From contig NZ_JAHBDK010000037.1 of the NCBI RefSeq assembly GCF_019956415.1, positions 1 to 64,000 on the forward strand: a stretch of 64,000 nt of DNA, written 5' to 3'. Within the stretch, counting starts at the first letter, position 1. Each line of letters opens with the position of its first letter. Shown here piece by piece: positions 25,943 through 35,431 of the stretch. Under the pieces are notes generated by a model, which ran no database searches, was not told the origin of the DNA, and worked only from the letters and a program-made list of their open reading frames with translations. The stretch comes from Pseudomonas sp. GL-B-19 (GTDB lineage Bacteria > Pseudomonadota > Gammaproteobacteria > Pseudomonadales > Pseudomonadaceae). A program made the translations under genes and the position numbers.

Positions 25943-27373
25943 GTGGATGAAGCCATGAACCAGCAGATCAAGCGCTTCTCCCCCCTCGACCCGACCTCTA
26001 CCGAACCGATCTACCGGCAGCTTTACTGGCGGTTCCGCGGCGCCATAACGGACGGTTTGCTCATGCCAGGCGAACGCGTTCCCGCCGCACGGGCATTGGC
26101 CAAGGAACTGGGACTGGCGCGAGGCACCATCGATACCGCGTATTCCCTCCTCACCGCCGAAGGGTTCCTCCAGTCTCGTGGCCAAGCGGGCACGGTTGTG
26201 GCGGCGGGCATCAATGTCAAGGCACTGTCTGCTCGTGCGGCGCAAACAGCCAGCCCGGCGAGCAGCCAGTACATCCGGCACAAGGCACCCATTCTGCCGT
26301 TCCAGATGGCCCTGCCCGCATTGGATGCCTTCCCCAGAAAAGTCTGGTCGCAAATCGGCGCTCGCTGCGTTCGCGCTACGCAGATGGCGGACATGGCCAA
26401 CCCCTCGGTGTACGGGCTGGACTCACTACGCTCTGCGATTGCCACTTACCTGCAGGTTGCGCGCGGCATAACGTGTTCGCCCGCGCAGGTGTTCGTCACT
26501 TCGGGCTACCGAAACACGCTGTCGCTGATCACTCATGCGCTGCTCAAGCCGGGTGACCGAGTGCTCGTCGAAGACCCCGGCTACTTGCCCACCCGGCAGT
26601 TGCTGGAACACCTGCAAATCCAGGTTGCCCCGGTTTCCATGGACCAGGACGGCATGCAGGTCGCGCAAGGTATCCAGCGCACACCCGGCGCCCGTGCAGC
26701 CGTCGTCACACCGGCCCATCAAAGCCCGCTGTGCGTCTCGCTGTCGTTGCCACGTCGCCTGGAATTGCTGGAGTGGGCATCCCGGCAGCAAGCGTGGATT
26801 GTCGAGGACGACTACGACGGTGAGTACCGCTACATCAGCCGTCCACTGCCTGCACTCAAGAGCCTGGATCGCGACGGTCGTGTGCTTTATTGCGGCACGT
26901 TCAGCAAAGTGCTGTTTCCCGGTATCCGCCTCGCGTACCTGGTGGTGCCAGAGGCGCAGGTCGAACGCTTCGAACAGGTCGGCCAGATATTCCTCGGCGG
27001 TTGCCCGGAATTGACCCAAGCCATCGTCGCCACCTTTGTGACCGAGGGGCATTTCGCTCGCCATATCCAGCGCATGCGAAAACTCTACGGTGAACGCCGC
27101 GAGGCCACGGCGCGCGGGCTCAAGAAAGCCCTGGGCGATCACATTCGCATTGATGCCCTGCCGGGTGGCATGCACCTGATTCTTCGTCTGACCGGGCAAG
27201 CGTCCGACAGCGCACTGGTCGAGCGCCTGCAACAGGCCGGGATTTACGCAGAAGCCTTGTCCGACTGGCGTATCCATGACCCGACCGATTCGGCGCTGCT
27301 GCTCGGGTTCGCCAACATCGACTCGCAAGAGATGGCCGAACAACTGGGCAGACGCATTCTGCAATTGATCTAG
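25943..27373 (+). CDS. MocR-type regulator (GntR HTH fused to PLP aminotransferase domain)
   Basis: 476 residues. The N-terminal winged helix (YRQLYWRFRGAITDGLLMPGE to about residue 80) is followed by a fold-type I aminotransferase domain: PLP-contact YGLDSLR, VEDPGYLPTR, EDDYDGEYRY and the lysine in GTFSKVLFPGIRLAYL. MocR proteins use the aminotransferase domain to sense PLP or amines. The frame opens with GTG at 25943; ATG 25955 is the likelier start. The target may be the two genes just upstream. Confidence 0.92.
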   Translation: MDEAMNQQIKRFSPLDPTSTEPIYRQLYWRFRGAITDGLLMPGERVPAARALAKELGLARGTIDTAYSLLTAEGFLQSRGQAGTVVAAGINVKALSARAAQTASPASSQYIRHKAPILPFQMALPALDAFPRKVWSQIGARCVRATQMADMANPSVYGLDSLRSAIATYLQVARGITCSPAQVFVTSGYRNTLSLITHALLKPGDRVLVEDPGYLPTRQLLEHLQIQVAPVSMDQDGMQVAQGIQRTPGARAAVVTPAHQSPLCVSLSLPRRLELLEWASRQQAWIVEDDYDGEYRYISRPLPALKSLDRDGRVLYCGTFSKVLFPGIRLAYLVVPEAQVERFEQVGQIFLGGCPELTQAIVATFVTEGHFARHIQRMRKLYGERREATARGLKKALGDHIRIDALPGGMHLILRLTGQASDSALVERLQQAGIYAEALSDWRIHDPTDSALLLGFANIDSQEMAEQLGRRILQLI

Positions 27374-27484
27374 GCATCTCGACGAACATGGCCCGGTTCA
27401 ACACGCCATTCTTGGCTCTTTTGCCCGGGCCGATGGGGCGACACCCTGTGTGCTGAACCACTGACCCAGCCCCAGGAAAATCCG

Positions 27485-28102
27485 ATGCCGACACCTCCTC
27501 CCCTTCGTAGCATTGCCGTGTTCTCCGGTTCCAACACCGGCTTCAATCCCGCCTATATTGAGGGCGCCCAAGCCTTGGGCCGGGAAATCGCCAGACGCGG
27601 CATACGCCTGGTGTATGGCGGCACCGACAAAGGCTTGATGGGTGTGATGGCCGACACGGTGCTCGCCGAGGGCGGTGAAGTCGTTGGCATCATCACGCGC
27701 TTGTTGTTCGACCTCGGGCACCTTCATCCCGGCCTGACCCGGCATGAAGTCACGCAAGACATGCGCAGCCGAAAGGCGCGCATGAGCGAATGGGCGGATG
27801 CGTTTATCGCATTGCCGGGCGGTTTGGGGACGTTTGAAGAACTGTTTGAAGTCGCGACGCTGACTCAGTTGGGCGAACACCACAAAGGGGTCGCCTGCCT
27901 GAACATCGGTGACTTTTTCAACCCGGTGCGCAGCCTGCTTGAGCATGCGGTGAACGAAGGCTTCATGAAAACCGAACACCGCGACATGCTGATCTTCAAC
28001 ATCGATCCGTCCGCGCTGATCGATGCGCTGGAGCAGTGGCAGGCGCCCACGGTGACGAAATGGATGGGAGTGGCAGGCGCTTGGCCTGGCCCGCCCACCT
28101 GA
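27485..28102 (+). CDS. LOG-family protein (TIGR00730; cytokinin riboside phosphate phosphoribohydrolase-like)
   Basis: 205 residues, Rossmann fold. The two diagnostic motifs are present: GGTDKGLMGVMADTVL near residue 47 and PGGLGTFEELFEV near residue 115 (PGGxGTxxE), with the SRKARM stretch between them. Members release the base from nucleoside 5'-monophosphates. They were long misnamed lysine decarboxylases. The start ATG has only a weak ribosome-binding site. It is convergent with the GT39 gene, which ends 10 bases beyond. Confidence 0.9.
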   Translation: MPTPPPLRSIAVFSGSNTGFNPAYIEGAQALGREIARRGIRLVYGGTDKGLMGVMADTVLAEGGEVVGIITRLLFDLGHLHPGLTRHEVTQDMRSRKARMSEWADAFIALPGGLGTFEELFEVATLTQLGEHHKGVACLNIGDFFNPVRSLLEHAVNEGFMKTEHRDMLIFNIDPSALIDALEQWQAPTVTKWMGVAGAWPGPPT

Positions 28103-28111
28103 TCGGCGCCG

Positions 28112-29653
28112 TCAGCGCAACGCCGCCCTCAATTCCTTGACCCGTTCGTTCCAGGTGAAGTGATAGACATGGGCAGGCGATAGCGGATGACACTGTCCGT
28201 TGTCCGCGTCGGCCCCCACAATAGACCACTTCGCACGCGAGGTTTCGCCCAACTCACGGGCGGTCTGGGCATTGAAACACTTGCCCAGCTCCTCGTCGGG
28301 GACAAGCGCGTAGGCCTTGGGATGGTCGCGCAGCCATTGTGCCGCTTGCTCGACCGAGGAGCCGGCCATGCCGAAATGCACAATCGGTTGCCGAGCGTAC
28401 AGCCAGTGCCCCTCGCGCCAGTTGACCAGCACCAGTTCCGCACCGCCGGTCATGGTTGCGGCCTGCGCCATGATCGCGTTATGCGGGTTGGCACCGTCCC
28501 TGACCGGCTCGATGAAGCCACGGGCGAACCACAGCGCAAACCAGATCACGGCCACCGCCTGGAACACCCGTCGACCGCGCGGACGCTGGCTGAACCAGCG
28601 TTTGAGCAACCAGGGAATCAACGGTGCCGCCACCAACACCAACCCGGGCAGCGCCGGGTAAATGTACAACTTGCGTTTGCCGCTGCTGATGCAGAAAAAC
28701 AGCACCACCAGCAGGACCCAGCCCAGCAGTACCAATACGCGCCCGTCGTGCTTGCGCAGTTGACGACGCCACGCGGGCACCAGCCACGGCAGCGCCAGCA
28801 CCAACGGCAGCCAATACTGCGGGATCACGTAAACGAAGAAATACCAGAACGGTTCACGATGGTCCCAGGCTGCGGCATATCGCCCTGCGGTCTGACGCAG
28901 CAGAATTTCCTTGGCATAGGCCACTTCATCGGCGCCGCCATTGACCACGATGGACAACGCCAAGGGCAGCAACCAGATAGCCGTGGCGCCCAACATCACC
29001 GCCAACCCCAGCCACCACTTGCGCGCCTCGTCCGGCATCGCCACCACGCCGGGCCAGTGTTTGCGCACCGCATAGGCATACGGAATCAGCATCAGCGCCG
29101 GGACAAACCCGACCCCTTTGGTGATCACGCCCACGCCCATCGCCGCGCAACCGATGTAAAACCAGCGCCAGGCCGGGCCGAGCAACAGGTGACGCGCCAG
29201 GCCGTACAGGCCGACCGATGTAAACAGCACCAAAAAGCTGTCAATCTGACCGGTTTGCAAGATGCTGTAAGTCTGATAAGTGGCCAAGTACAACAATGCC
29301 GCAATCCGGCCGATCCGCCGACTCCACAGGCGACGGCCCAGATCGTAGACCACAGCGGTGACCGTCACGCCGGACAACAGGCCCGGAATATAGAGGGCAA
29401 TGGCGGGTTTTCCGGTCAGCCAGCTCAAAAACGCTACGGTCCACATGAAAATCGGCGGCTTGTCGCCGTAGATCTCTGCCGCCCGGTGCGGAATCAGCCA
29501 CGAACTGTTATGCAACATCTCTAGGGCAACGCCGAGGAATCGCTCCTCGTCGACATTCTGCGGCTGCCGCAGCCCCAACCCTGCGCCGATCAGAAGCAAC
29601 GCCAGCAACATCAGGCCTAAGCACTCAACGCCGGGCGAAAGCGATCTACGCAT
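28112..29653 (-). CDS. GT39-family glycosyltransferase, ArnT/RgtA-like
   Basis: 513 residues with a GT-C layout: around eleven to thirteen membrane spans and a short hydrophilic C-terminal domain. NVDEERFLGVALEML near residue 34 includes the acidic catalytic residue of the first periplasmic loop, and IYGDKPPIFMWTVAFL follows, as in ArnT-type enzymes that use polyprenyl-phosphate sugars to modify lipid A or core. It lies 50 bases after a UDP-glucuronate 4-epimerase-like gene, pointing to uronic-acid transfer. The other arn genes are not here, so aminoarabinose is less likely for this copy. Confidence 0.82.
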   Translation of the reverse strand: MRRSLSPGVECLGLMLLALLLIGAGLGLRQPQNVDEERFLGVALEMLHNSSWLIPHRAAEIYGDKPPIFMWTVAFLSWLTGKPAIALYIPGLLSGVTVTAVVYDLGRRLWSRRIGRIAALLYLATYQTYSILQTGQIDSFLVLFTSVGLYGLARHLLLGPAWRWFYIGCAAMGVGVITKGVGFVPALMLIPYAYAVRKHWPGVVAMPDEARKWWLGLAVMLGATAIWLLPLALSIVVNGGADEVAYAKEILLRQTAGRYAAAWDHREPFWYFFVYVIPQYWLPLVLALPWLVPAWRRQLRKHDGRVLVLLGWVLLVVLFFCISSGKRKLYIYPALPGLVLVAAPLIPWLLKRWFSQRPRGRRVFQAVAVIWFALWFARGFIEPVRDGANPHNAIMAQAATMTGGAELVLVNWREGHWLYARQPIVHFGMAGSSVEQAAQWLRDHPKAYALVPDEELGKCFNAQTARELGETSRAKWSIVGADADNGQCHPLSPAHVYHFTWNERVKELRAALR

Positions 29654-29703
29654 GACTCAGTCCTTCACGGGTGCGTTATTGGTTGGTATCAAGGGCGAAC
29701 GCT

Positions 29704-30681
29704 TCATCGCTGATAAAAGTGGCGATACCACTTCACAAATTCCGCCACACCGGTTTCAACCGTTACACGTGGATGGAAGTCGACCCAGTCCGCCAGCGCC
29801 GACACATCGGCCCAGGTCTTGATCACATCACCCGCCTGTAGCGGCAAATAGTTGCGCCGGGCCTTGATGCCCAGCACCTTCTCCAGACAGTCGACGAACG
29901 CCAACAACGGCACAGGCTCGCCCCGGCCGATGTTGAAGATTCGGTTGGCAGCTTCGCCGTCACTGCCTGGTATCGGCGGTTTTTCCCGCAGGCGGGCAAT
30001 GCTTTCGACGATGTCATCGACATAAGTGAAATCGCGGGCCATCTCACCGTGATTATAGATATCGATCGGCTCGCCATTGAGGATCGCTTTGGTGAACTTG
30101 AACAAGGCCATGTCTGGCCGGCCCCACGGCCCATAAACGGTGAAAAAGCGCAGACCGCTGGCACGAATTCCGTAAAGGTGGCTGTAACTGTGCGCGAGCA
30201 TTTCATTGGCGCGTTTGCTGGCGGCATACAGCGAAACCGGGTGATCGACGGCGTCTTCGACGCTGAACGGCATCTTGCTGTTGGTGCCGTACACCGAACT
30301 GCTCGACGCGTAGATCAAATGCTCGGGGCGATAGTGCCGGCAGGCTTCCAGCACATTCAGAAAACCCACCAGGTTCGATTGCGCGTAGACGTCCGGGTTG
30401 TCCAGCGAATAGCGAACGCCCGCCTGTGCGGCCAAATGCACCACCTCGGTGAACGCATGCTCTTTGAACAATGCCATCAAAGCCGGTTTATCAACGATAT
30501 CCAGCTTCTGGAAACGAAAACCCGGCAACGACTTCAACTCATTGAGCCGTGCCTGTTTGAGTTCTACGCTGTAGTAGTCGTTGAGGTTGTCGATTCCGAC
30601 GACTTCAAGACCTTGCTGGCACAGCCGCTTAACAGTGTGAAAACCAATAAAGCCGGCAGCGCCGGTAACCAGAACAGTCAT
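29704..30681 (-). CDS. NAD-dependent epimerase, UDP-glucuronate 4-epimerase-like
   Basis: 325 residues, extended SDR family. GAAGFIGFHTVKRL (NAD loop) is at the start, SSSSVYGTNSKMPF near residue 125 and YAASKRANEMLAHSYSHLYG near residue 152 (Tyr-x3-Lys). RFFTVYGPWGRPDMALFKFT is the segment that marks the glucuronate/galacturonate epimerase subgroup. It would make UDP-galacturonate in the cytosol. It stands directly before the GT39 gene on the same strand. Confidence 0.84.
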   Translation of the reverse strand: MTVLVTGAAGFIGFHTVKRLCQQGLEVVGIDNLNDYYSVELKQARLNELKSLPGFRFQKLDIVDKPALMALFKEHAFTEVVHLAAQAGVRYSLDNPDVYAQSNLVGFLNVLEACRHYRPEHLIYASSSSVYGTNSKMPFSVEDAVDHPVSLYAASKRANEMLAHSYSHLYGIRASGLRFFTVYGPWGRPDMALFKFTKAILNGEPIDIYNHGEMARDFTYVDDIVESIARLREKPPIPGSDGEAANRIFNIGRGEPVPLLAFVDCLEKVLGIKARRNYLPLQAGDVIKTWADVSALADWVDFHPRVTVETGVAEFVKWYRHFYQR

Positions 30682-30827
30682 AGTCCCTCATTATTATTCG
30701 AAACCCGCTTCAACTTCATACCCTGCACCATTGATAAGTCATAGAGGCCCATGACATCGTTGACACGAAGCCGCTGTTACCCTGCCCGTCCAATGGTGAA
30801 ATCTTGTTACATATTCATTTAAATCGT

Positions 30828-32249
30828 ATGAGCGTGACAAGGGGGCTTGGCCGCGCACTAATGTTACTGATAAGCCTTGTCATTTATGACATGGCCAGCG
30901 CCGAGCCAAGACCTGCGAACATGGTCTATTTGCGCACCATCGATCCGAGCATCGAGCAGGACATGCGCTATGCCGGCGCCCACAACTTCACCGGGCACCG
31001 GCTCGACGGTTATGACGCAGCCGAATGCCTGTTGTCCGTGGACACCGCCACGGCCCTCGCCCGGGTGCAAACGGCATTGCGCACGCAAGGCTATGGTTTG
31101 AAGGTATTCGATTGTTATCGCCCCAGCCGCGCCGTCGCCGACATGGGGCGCTTCGCGACAGAGCCGGGTGACCCGCGCAAGGCCGAGTTTTATCCGCGCG
31201 TGGACAAGCAGGACTTCTGGCGCCTGGGCTATGTGGCGCGGGTGTCGGGGCACTCCAAAGGTTCAACCGTGGACCTGACACTTATTGGCCCAGAGGCCCT
31301 ACCCGCCGACACCTGGACACCTGCGGCGGCGCAAGTCGATTGCACGGCGCCCTATGATCAGCGCTGGCACGACGGCGCCCTCGATATGGGCACCGGTTAC
31401 GATTGCTTCGATGAACGCGCACATACCGCTAACTCGACGATCAACGCCAGCGCGAAAGAAAACCGCCAACGCCTTAGCAGCGCCATGGAAAAAGAAGGGT
31501 TCGTCGGGTATTCGAAGGAATGGTGGCACTTCACGTTCAGTGGCGAAGGAGCACCGAAGGACGTGATGGATTTCCCCATTACACCGATGAGCTCCAGCGA
31601 TGTCATCGGTGCCAGCGGTCAGCTGATCGTGGTCACCTCCAAGAACTGGGATGACATCCAGGGCACCGCGCAGCGCTATGAACGTGACGGGAAAACCTTT
31701 CGAAAGTACGGCGATGCTTTTCCCGTGGTAGTTGGCAAAAACGGCATGGGTTGGGGCAAGGGCCTGAGCGGCGCTGGTGTTTTTGAGGGTCCGGTCAAAC
31801 GCGAAGGCGATGGAAAAGCACCTGCGGGGATTTTCAAACTGGGCACGGCGTTTGGTTTCGACGCTACCGTTGACACCCATCTGCCCTACCTTGCGCTCAC
31901 ACCGACCACCGAATGCGTGGATGACAGCCAGTCCCAGCGCTACAACGAACTGGTCGACGGTGCGGCGATGGCTAGAGACTGGAACAGCTCAGAACACATG
32001 CGCAACGAGGAGGGTTATCGCAAAGGCATTTTCATCGAGCACAACACCCCGGCGACGGCGGCCTCAGGCTCGTGCATTTTCTTCCACATCTGGCGTGGCC
32101 CCACGTCCCCGACGGCGGGCTGCACGGCCATGGATCAGGGGGATATTACTGCGTTGCTCAAGTGGCTCGACCCTCGCGAGTCTCCGCTGCTGGTGCAGAT
32201 GCCAGAGGCGCAATACGAGCAGTTTCGTGAAGGGTGGAAATTGCCTTGA
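30828..32249 (+). CDS. Exported D-Ala-D-Ala dipeptidase (VanX/M15D) fused to an L,D-transpeptidase-like (YkuD) domain
   Basis: 473 residues from ATG 30828; the frame starts eight codons earlier with TTG, but the signal peptide (LMLLISLVIYDMASA, cleavage about residue 26) fits this start. Residues about 35-240 carry the VanX zinc motif SGHSKGSTVDLTL and the EWWHF motif. Residues about 260-460 hold GCTAM preceded by FFHIWRGPTSPTA, the HxxxxxxxxxGC pattern of YkuD enzymes. One half would cleave free D-Ala-D-Ala, the other would act on or recognise peptidoglycan peptides in the periplasm. Whether the YkuD cysteine is active is unproven. Confidence 0.82.
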   Translation: MSVTRGLGRALMLLISLVIYDMASAEPRPANMVYLRTIDPSIEQDMRYAGAHNFTGHRLDGYDAAECLLSVDTATALARVQTALRTQGYGLKVFDCYRPSRAVADMGRFATEPGDPRKAEFYPRVDKQDFWRLGYVARVSGHSKGSTVDLTLIGPEALPADTWTPAAAQVDCTAPYDQRWHDGALDMGTGYDCFDERAHTANSTINASAKENRQRLSSAMEKEGFVGYSKEWWHFTFSGEGAPKDVMDFPITPMSSSDVIGASGQLIVVTSKNWDDIQGTAQRYERDGKTFRKYGDAFPVVVGKNGMGWGKGLSGAGVFEGPVKREGDGKAPAGIFKLGTAFGFDATVDTHLPYLALTPTTECVDDSQSQRYNELVDGAAMARDWNSSEHMRNEEGYRKGIFIEHNTPATAASGSCIFFHIWRGPTSPTAGCTAMDQGDITALLKWLDPRESPLLVQMPEAQYEQFREGWKLP

Positions 32250-32367
32250 TGTTGGTGGGGTTTGGACTCGATCAAGGCTCGCATATCAGCCATCATCTGA
32301 CTTTCCGGAAGCCACAAGACCTTGTGTCGTTGCCTACCATTGCGCCTGAATCCGCCGGCTTGTGCGT

Positions 32368-32829
32368 CTATGAGTTAAACCTCAAATCAAGGCAATACGT
32401 GTAATACCCCCCATCACGCACATAGCCCAACGACTCATACAACCGCTGCGCACCGAGATTGTCGGTGGCGGTTTCCAGCACCATGCCCTTGGCACCGCTC
32501 AACACCGCAAAGTCGCGAGCGGTGTTCATCAGCAACGTGCCTACCCCTCGCCCTCGGGCCTCAGGGGTGGTGAACAGGTCACTGAGCAGCCAGGTGCGGT
32601 GAGCATCGATGGAGGAAAACGTCGGGTATAACTGCACGAAGCCCAACGCGTCACCCACGGCATCTTCGGCGAGGAAAATCGCAGACTCGTCCCGGGCGAT
32701 GCGTTCAGCGATGAAATCCCGGGACTGCGTCAGGTTCGAGGGCTGGCCGTAGAAGCCTCGGTAGGCGTCGAAAAGGCGCGCAACCTGGTCGAGATGGCTG
32801 GCGTCGACGCGAAAGGCTTTTACGACCAT
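32368..32829 (-). CDS. GNAT-family acetyltransferase
   Basis: 153 residues. ARGRGVGTLLMNTARDFA (about residues 93-110) is the acetyl-CoA-binding motif A (Q/RxxGxG/A), and NLGAQRLYESLGY (about 124-137) is motif B. It has the usual N-terminal strand-helix arrangement. The substrate is unknown. It follows the peroxiredoxin gene by 26 bases on the same strand, so the two may form a small transcript. Confidence 0.88.
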   Translation of the reverse strand: MVVKAFRVDASHLDQVARLFDAYRGFYGQPSNLTQSRDFIAERIARDESAIFLAEDAVGDALGFVQLYPTFSSIDAHRTWLLSDLFTTPEARGRGVGTLLMNTARDFAVLSGAKGMVLETATDNLGAQRLYESLGYVRDGGYYTYCLDLRFNS

Positions 32830-32855
32830 GTTGCGCGGCTCCTCGGGGGGTTGGA

Positions 32856-33509
32856 TTACTTGGGCTGCGCCACAGTGCGCAAGTAAGGTTTGATGGTGTT
32901 GAAGCCGGCCGGGTACTTCTTCCGCGCGTCTTCATCGGACACCGACGTAGGGATGATCACGTCCTCCCCCGGACGCCAGTTAACCGGAGTGGCGACGGTG
33001 TGCTTGGCGTTCAATTGCAGGGAGTCGAGCAGACGCAGCACTTCATCGAAGTTACGCCCGGCACTCATCGGATAGATGAGCATCGCTTTGACCTTTTTGT
33101 CCGGGCCGATGATGAACACGGAACGCACGGTGGCGTTGTCTGCGGCGGTGCGGGTGCCGCCACTGGCATTCGGATGGATCATGTCGTACAGCTTCGCCAC
33201 TACCAGGTTTTCGTCACCGATCATGGGGTAATTGACCGCGTGCCCCTGGGTTTCTTCGATGTCCTTGGCCCAGCTTTCATGATTGCTGACCGGGTCGACG
33301 CTGAGCCCGACAATTTTAGTATTGCGCTTGTCGAACTCCGGTTTGAGCCCAGCCATGTAGCCCAGTTCGGTGGTGCACACCGGGGTGAAATCCTTGGGGT
33401 GCGAAAACAGGATGGCCCACTTGTCGCCAATCCATTCGTGGAAATTCAGCGTGCCTTCGGTGCTTTCGACGCTAAAGTCCGGTGCCTCGTCGCCAATGCG
33501 GATTGCCAT
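32856..33509 (-). CDS. lsfA: 1-Cys peroxiredoxin (Prx6/LsfA type)
   Basis: 217 residues from the ATG at 33509, preceded by an AAGGAGAACAA ribosome-binding site; the longer open frame adds 22 unrelated codons. The peroxidatic cysteine is in HPKDFTPVCTTELG (residue 45), with no resolving cysteine in the usual C-terminal VCP motif, which defines the 1-Cys group. RAADNATVRSVFIIGPDKKVK near residue 125 and the long C-terminal domain match. It reduces hydroperoxides in the cytosol; LsfA in Pseudomonas is linked with sulfur starvation and oxidative stress. Confidence 0.92.
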   Translation of the reverse strand: MAIRIGDEAPDFSVESTEGTLNFHEWIGDKWAILFSHPKDFTPVCTTELGYMAGLKPEFDKRNTKIVGLSVDPVSNHESWAKDIEETQGHAVNYPMIGDENLVVAKLYDMIHPNASGGTRTAADNATVRSVFIIGPDKKVKAMLIYPMSAGRNFDEVLRLLDSLQLNAKHTVATPVNWRPGEDVIIPTSVSDEDARKKYPAGFNTIKPYLRTVAQPK

Positions 33510-33684
33510 GTTTGTTCTCCTTATTATGGGGTCGCAGGGAAAACCGTCAGAATCGGGGTACCTCTCCAACGGCATTCAGGATCGGTGTTGAACCTGTCAA
33601 CGCGGATCAGTATAGGAGACGCGGCAAGACAAGGGCGTTACCGCCAGCCCTAATCTTTAAGCCATTGAATTCAAAAAATGACAA

Positions 33685-33719
33685 AACAGCCAGACCGACA
33701 CGCCGTCGATCTGACTGTT
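33685..33719 (-). terminator. Probable terminator of the GMC operon
   Basis: On the minus strand AACAGTCAGATC pairs with GGTCTGGCTGTT across an 11-base loop, allowing two G-U pairs, and is followed by TTGTCATTTTTT. It lies just after the stop of the GMC dehydrogenase gene at 33741. Confidence 0.6.
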
Positions 33720-33740
33720 TCTGAGCAAAACCCGACGCCA

Positions 33741-35429
33741 CTAAACCCGGACGTTACGTCCCGGCAGCGACGAGCGCTGGCTGGTTTCCCAATCCTGCAC
33801 CAGACCGACGGGGGCATCGGAGGCTGGCAGCATGTTGCGCCCGCGCACCAGATCGCTGGCCCGCTCGGCGAGCATGATGGTCGGTGCGTTGAGGTTGCCA
33901 TTCGGCTCAGTCGGGAACACAGAGGAGTCAATCACGCGCAACCCGGCAATGCCATGCACACGCAGCTCGGAATCAACCACCGCCATATCGTCCTCGCCCA
34001 TGCGGCACGAACCGCAAGGATGGTAGGTGCTCTCAAGGTTTTCCCGCACGAAGGCATCGAGCTCTTCATCGGTGTTCACCAGCGGGCCTGGGGCGATTTC
34101 ACCGTCGCGGAAGCGGTCCATTGCCTTCTGGCCAATGATTTCCCGGGTCAGGCGGATGCAGCGGCGGAAGCCTTCGCGGTCCTCTTCTCGTTGCAGGTAG
34201 TTGAACTGGATCTGCGGATGCTCGTACGGGTCAGCCGAACGGGCGCGCACATAGCCGCGGCTCTTGGGTTTGTTCGGCCCGGTGAGCACCATGAAGCCGT
34301 GTCCCTTGATCGGCTTGTTGCCGTCGTAACGCATGGCGGCAGGCAGAAAGTGGAACTGGATGTCCGGCCAACGCAAGCCCTTGTCCGAGCGAATGAAACC
34401 ACCGGCCTCGAAATGGTTGGTGGCGCCGAGTCCATCCTTGAACAGTAGCCAGCGCAAACCGATCATCAGTTTGCTCAGCGGGTCCATTTTGCTGTTGAGG
34501 GTCACCGGTTCCTTGCAGCCGAACTGGATGTACACCTCGGCATGATCCTGCAGGTTCTCCCCTACCCCTGGCAGGTCATGACGCACACTGATCCCGGCTT
34601 TGCGCAGGACTTCGGCCGGGCCGATACCGGAGCGTTGCAACAGGTGCGGCGATCCGATCGGCCCTGAAGAAATCAGTACTTCGCGGTTGCAATGAACCTG
34701 ATGGGTCTGGCCGTTGTGGTCATACATGACGCCGACGGCGCGTTTGCCTTCAAGGATGATCTGCCGGGTCATCGCGTGGGTGATCACGGTCAGGTTCGGA
34801 CGACCCATGGCCGGGCGCAAGTAAGCGTTAGCCGTGGAGCAGCGCACGCCGTTTTTCACCGTCATGTGCATGGCACCGAACCCTTCCTGCATGTAGCCGT
34901 TGCAGTCTTCGGTCTTGATGTAACCGGCTTCGGCACCGGCGTCCACCCATGCCCCATACAGCGGGTTTTTCATGTGGTTGCCGTTGGTGGTGTGCAACGG
35001 CCCGGTGCCGCCGCGATAGCCGTCGCCACCCTCCTCGTAATGTTCTGCCCGTTTGAAGTACGGCAGGCAATTGCGGTAGCCCCAGCCCTGGGCGCCGAGC
35101 GATTCCCACTCGTCGAAGTCGTAGGCGTGGCCACGGATGTAGACCAGGCCGTTGATCGACGACGAGCCGCCCAGCACCTTGCCGCGCGGGCAGTGGATGC
35201 GCCGCCCGTTGAGGAACGGCTCTGGCTCGGTTTCGTAGCGCCAGTTGTACTTCTTGGTATTCATCGGGATCGAGAACGCGCTGGGCATCTGGATCACCAC
35301 GCTGCGGTCACTGCCACCGAATTCCAGCACCAACACCGAGGTAGCAGGATCCTCACTCAAGCGGTTGGCCAACACACAACCCGCCGAACCGGCACCAATG
35401 ATGATGTAGTCGTATTTTTGCGTAGCCAT
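33741..35429 (-). CDS. GMC-family alcohol dehydrogenase (choline dehydrogenase-like)
   Basis: 562 residues, the length of BetA-type enzymes. [17 protein letters not shown] at the N-terminus binds [23 protein letters not shown] (about residues 78-97) is GMC signature 1, [16 protein letters not shown] (about 255-270) is signature 2, and [18 protein letters not shown] near residue 465 carries the catalytic histidine. Its operon partners (ALDH, NCS1 permease, ureohydrolase) imply oxidation of a hydroxyl on a nitrogen-rich molecule. betB, betI and betT were not seen, so choline itself is not assured. ATG 35429 follows GGGAGATAACC and is 3 bases after the permease. Confidence 0.9.
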   Translation of the reverse strand: MATQKYDYIIIGAGSAGCVLANRLSEDPATSVLVLEFGGSDRSVVIQMPSAFSIPMNTKKYNWRYETEPEPFLNGRRIHCPRGKVLGGSSSINGLVYIRGHAYDFDEWESLGAQGWGYRNCLPYFKRAEHYEEGGDGYRGGTGPLHTTNGNHMKNPLYGAWVDAGAEAGYIKTEDCNGYMQEGFGAMHMTVKNGVRCSTANAYLRPAMGRPNLTVITHAMTRQIILEGKRAVGVMYDHNGQTHQVHCNREVLISSGPIGSPHLLQRSGIGPAEVLRKAGISVRHDLPGVGENLQDHAEVYIQFGCKEPVTLNSKMDPLSKLMIGLRWLLFKDGLGATNHFEAGGFIRSDKGLRWPDIQFHFLPAAMRYDGNKPIKGHGFMVLTGPNKPKSRGYVRARSADPYEHPQIQFNYLQREEDREGFRRCIRLTREIIGQKAMDRFRDGEIAPGPLVNTDEELDAFVRENLESTYHPCGSCRMGEDDMAVVDSELRVHGIAGLRVIDSSVFPTEPNGNLNAPTIMLAERASDLVRGRNMLPASDAPVGLVQDWETSQRSSLPGRNVRV

Positions 35430-35431
35430 GG

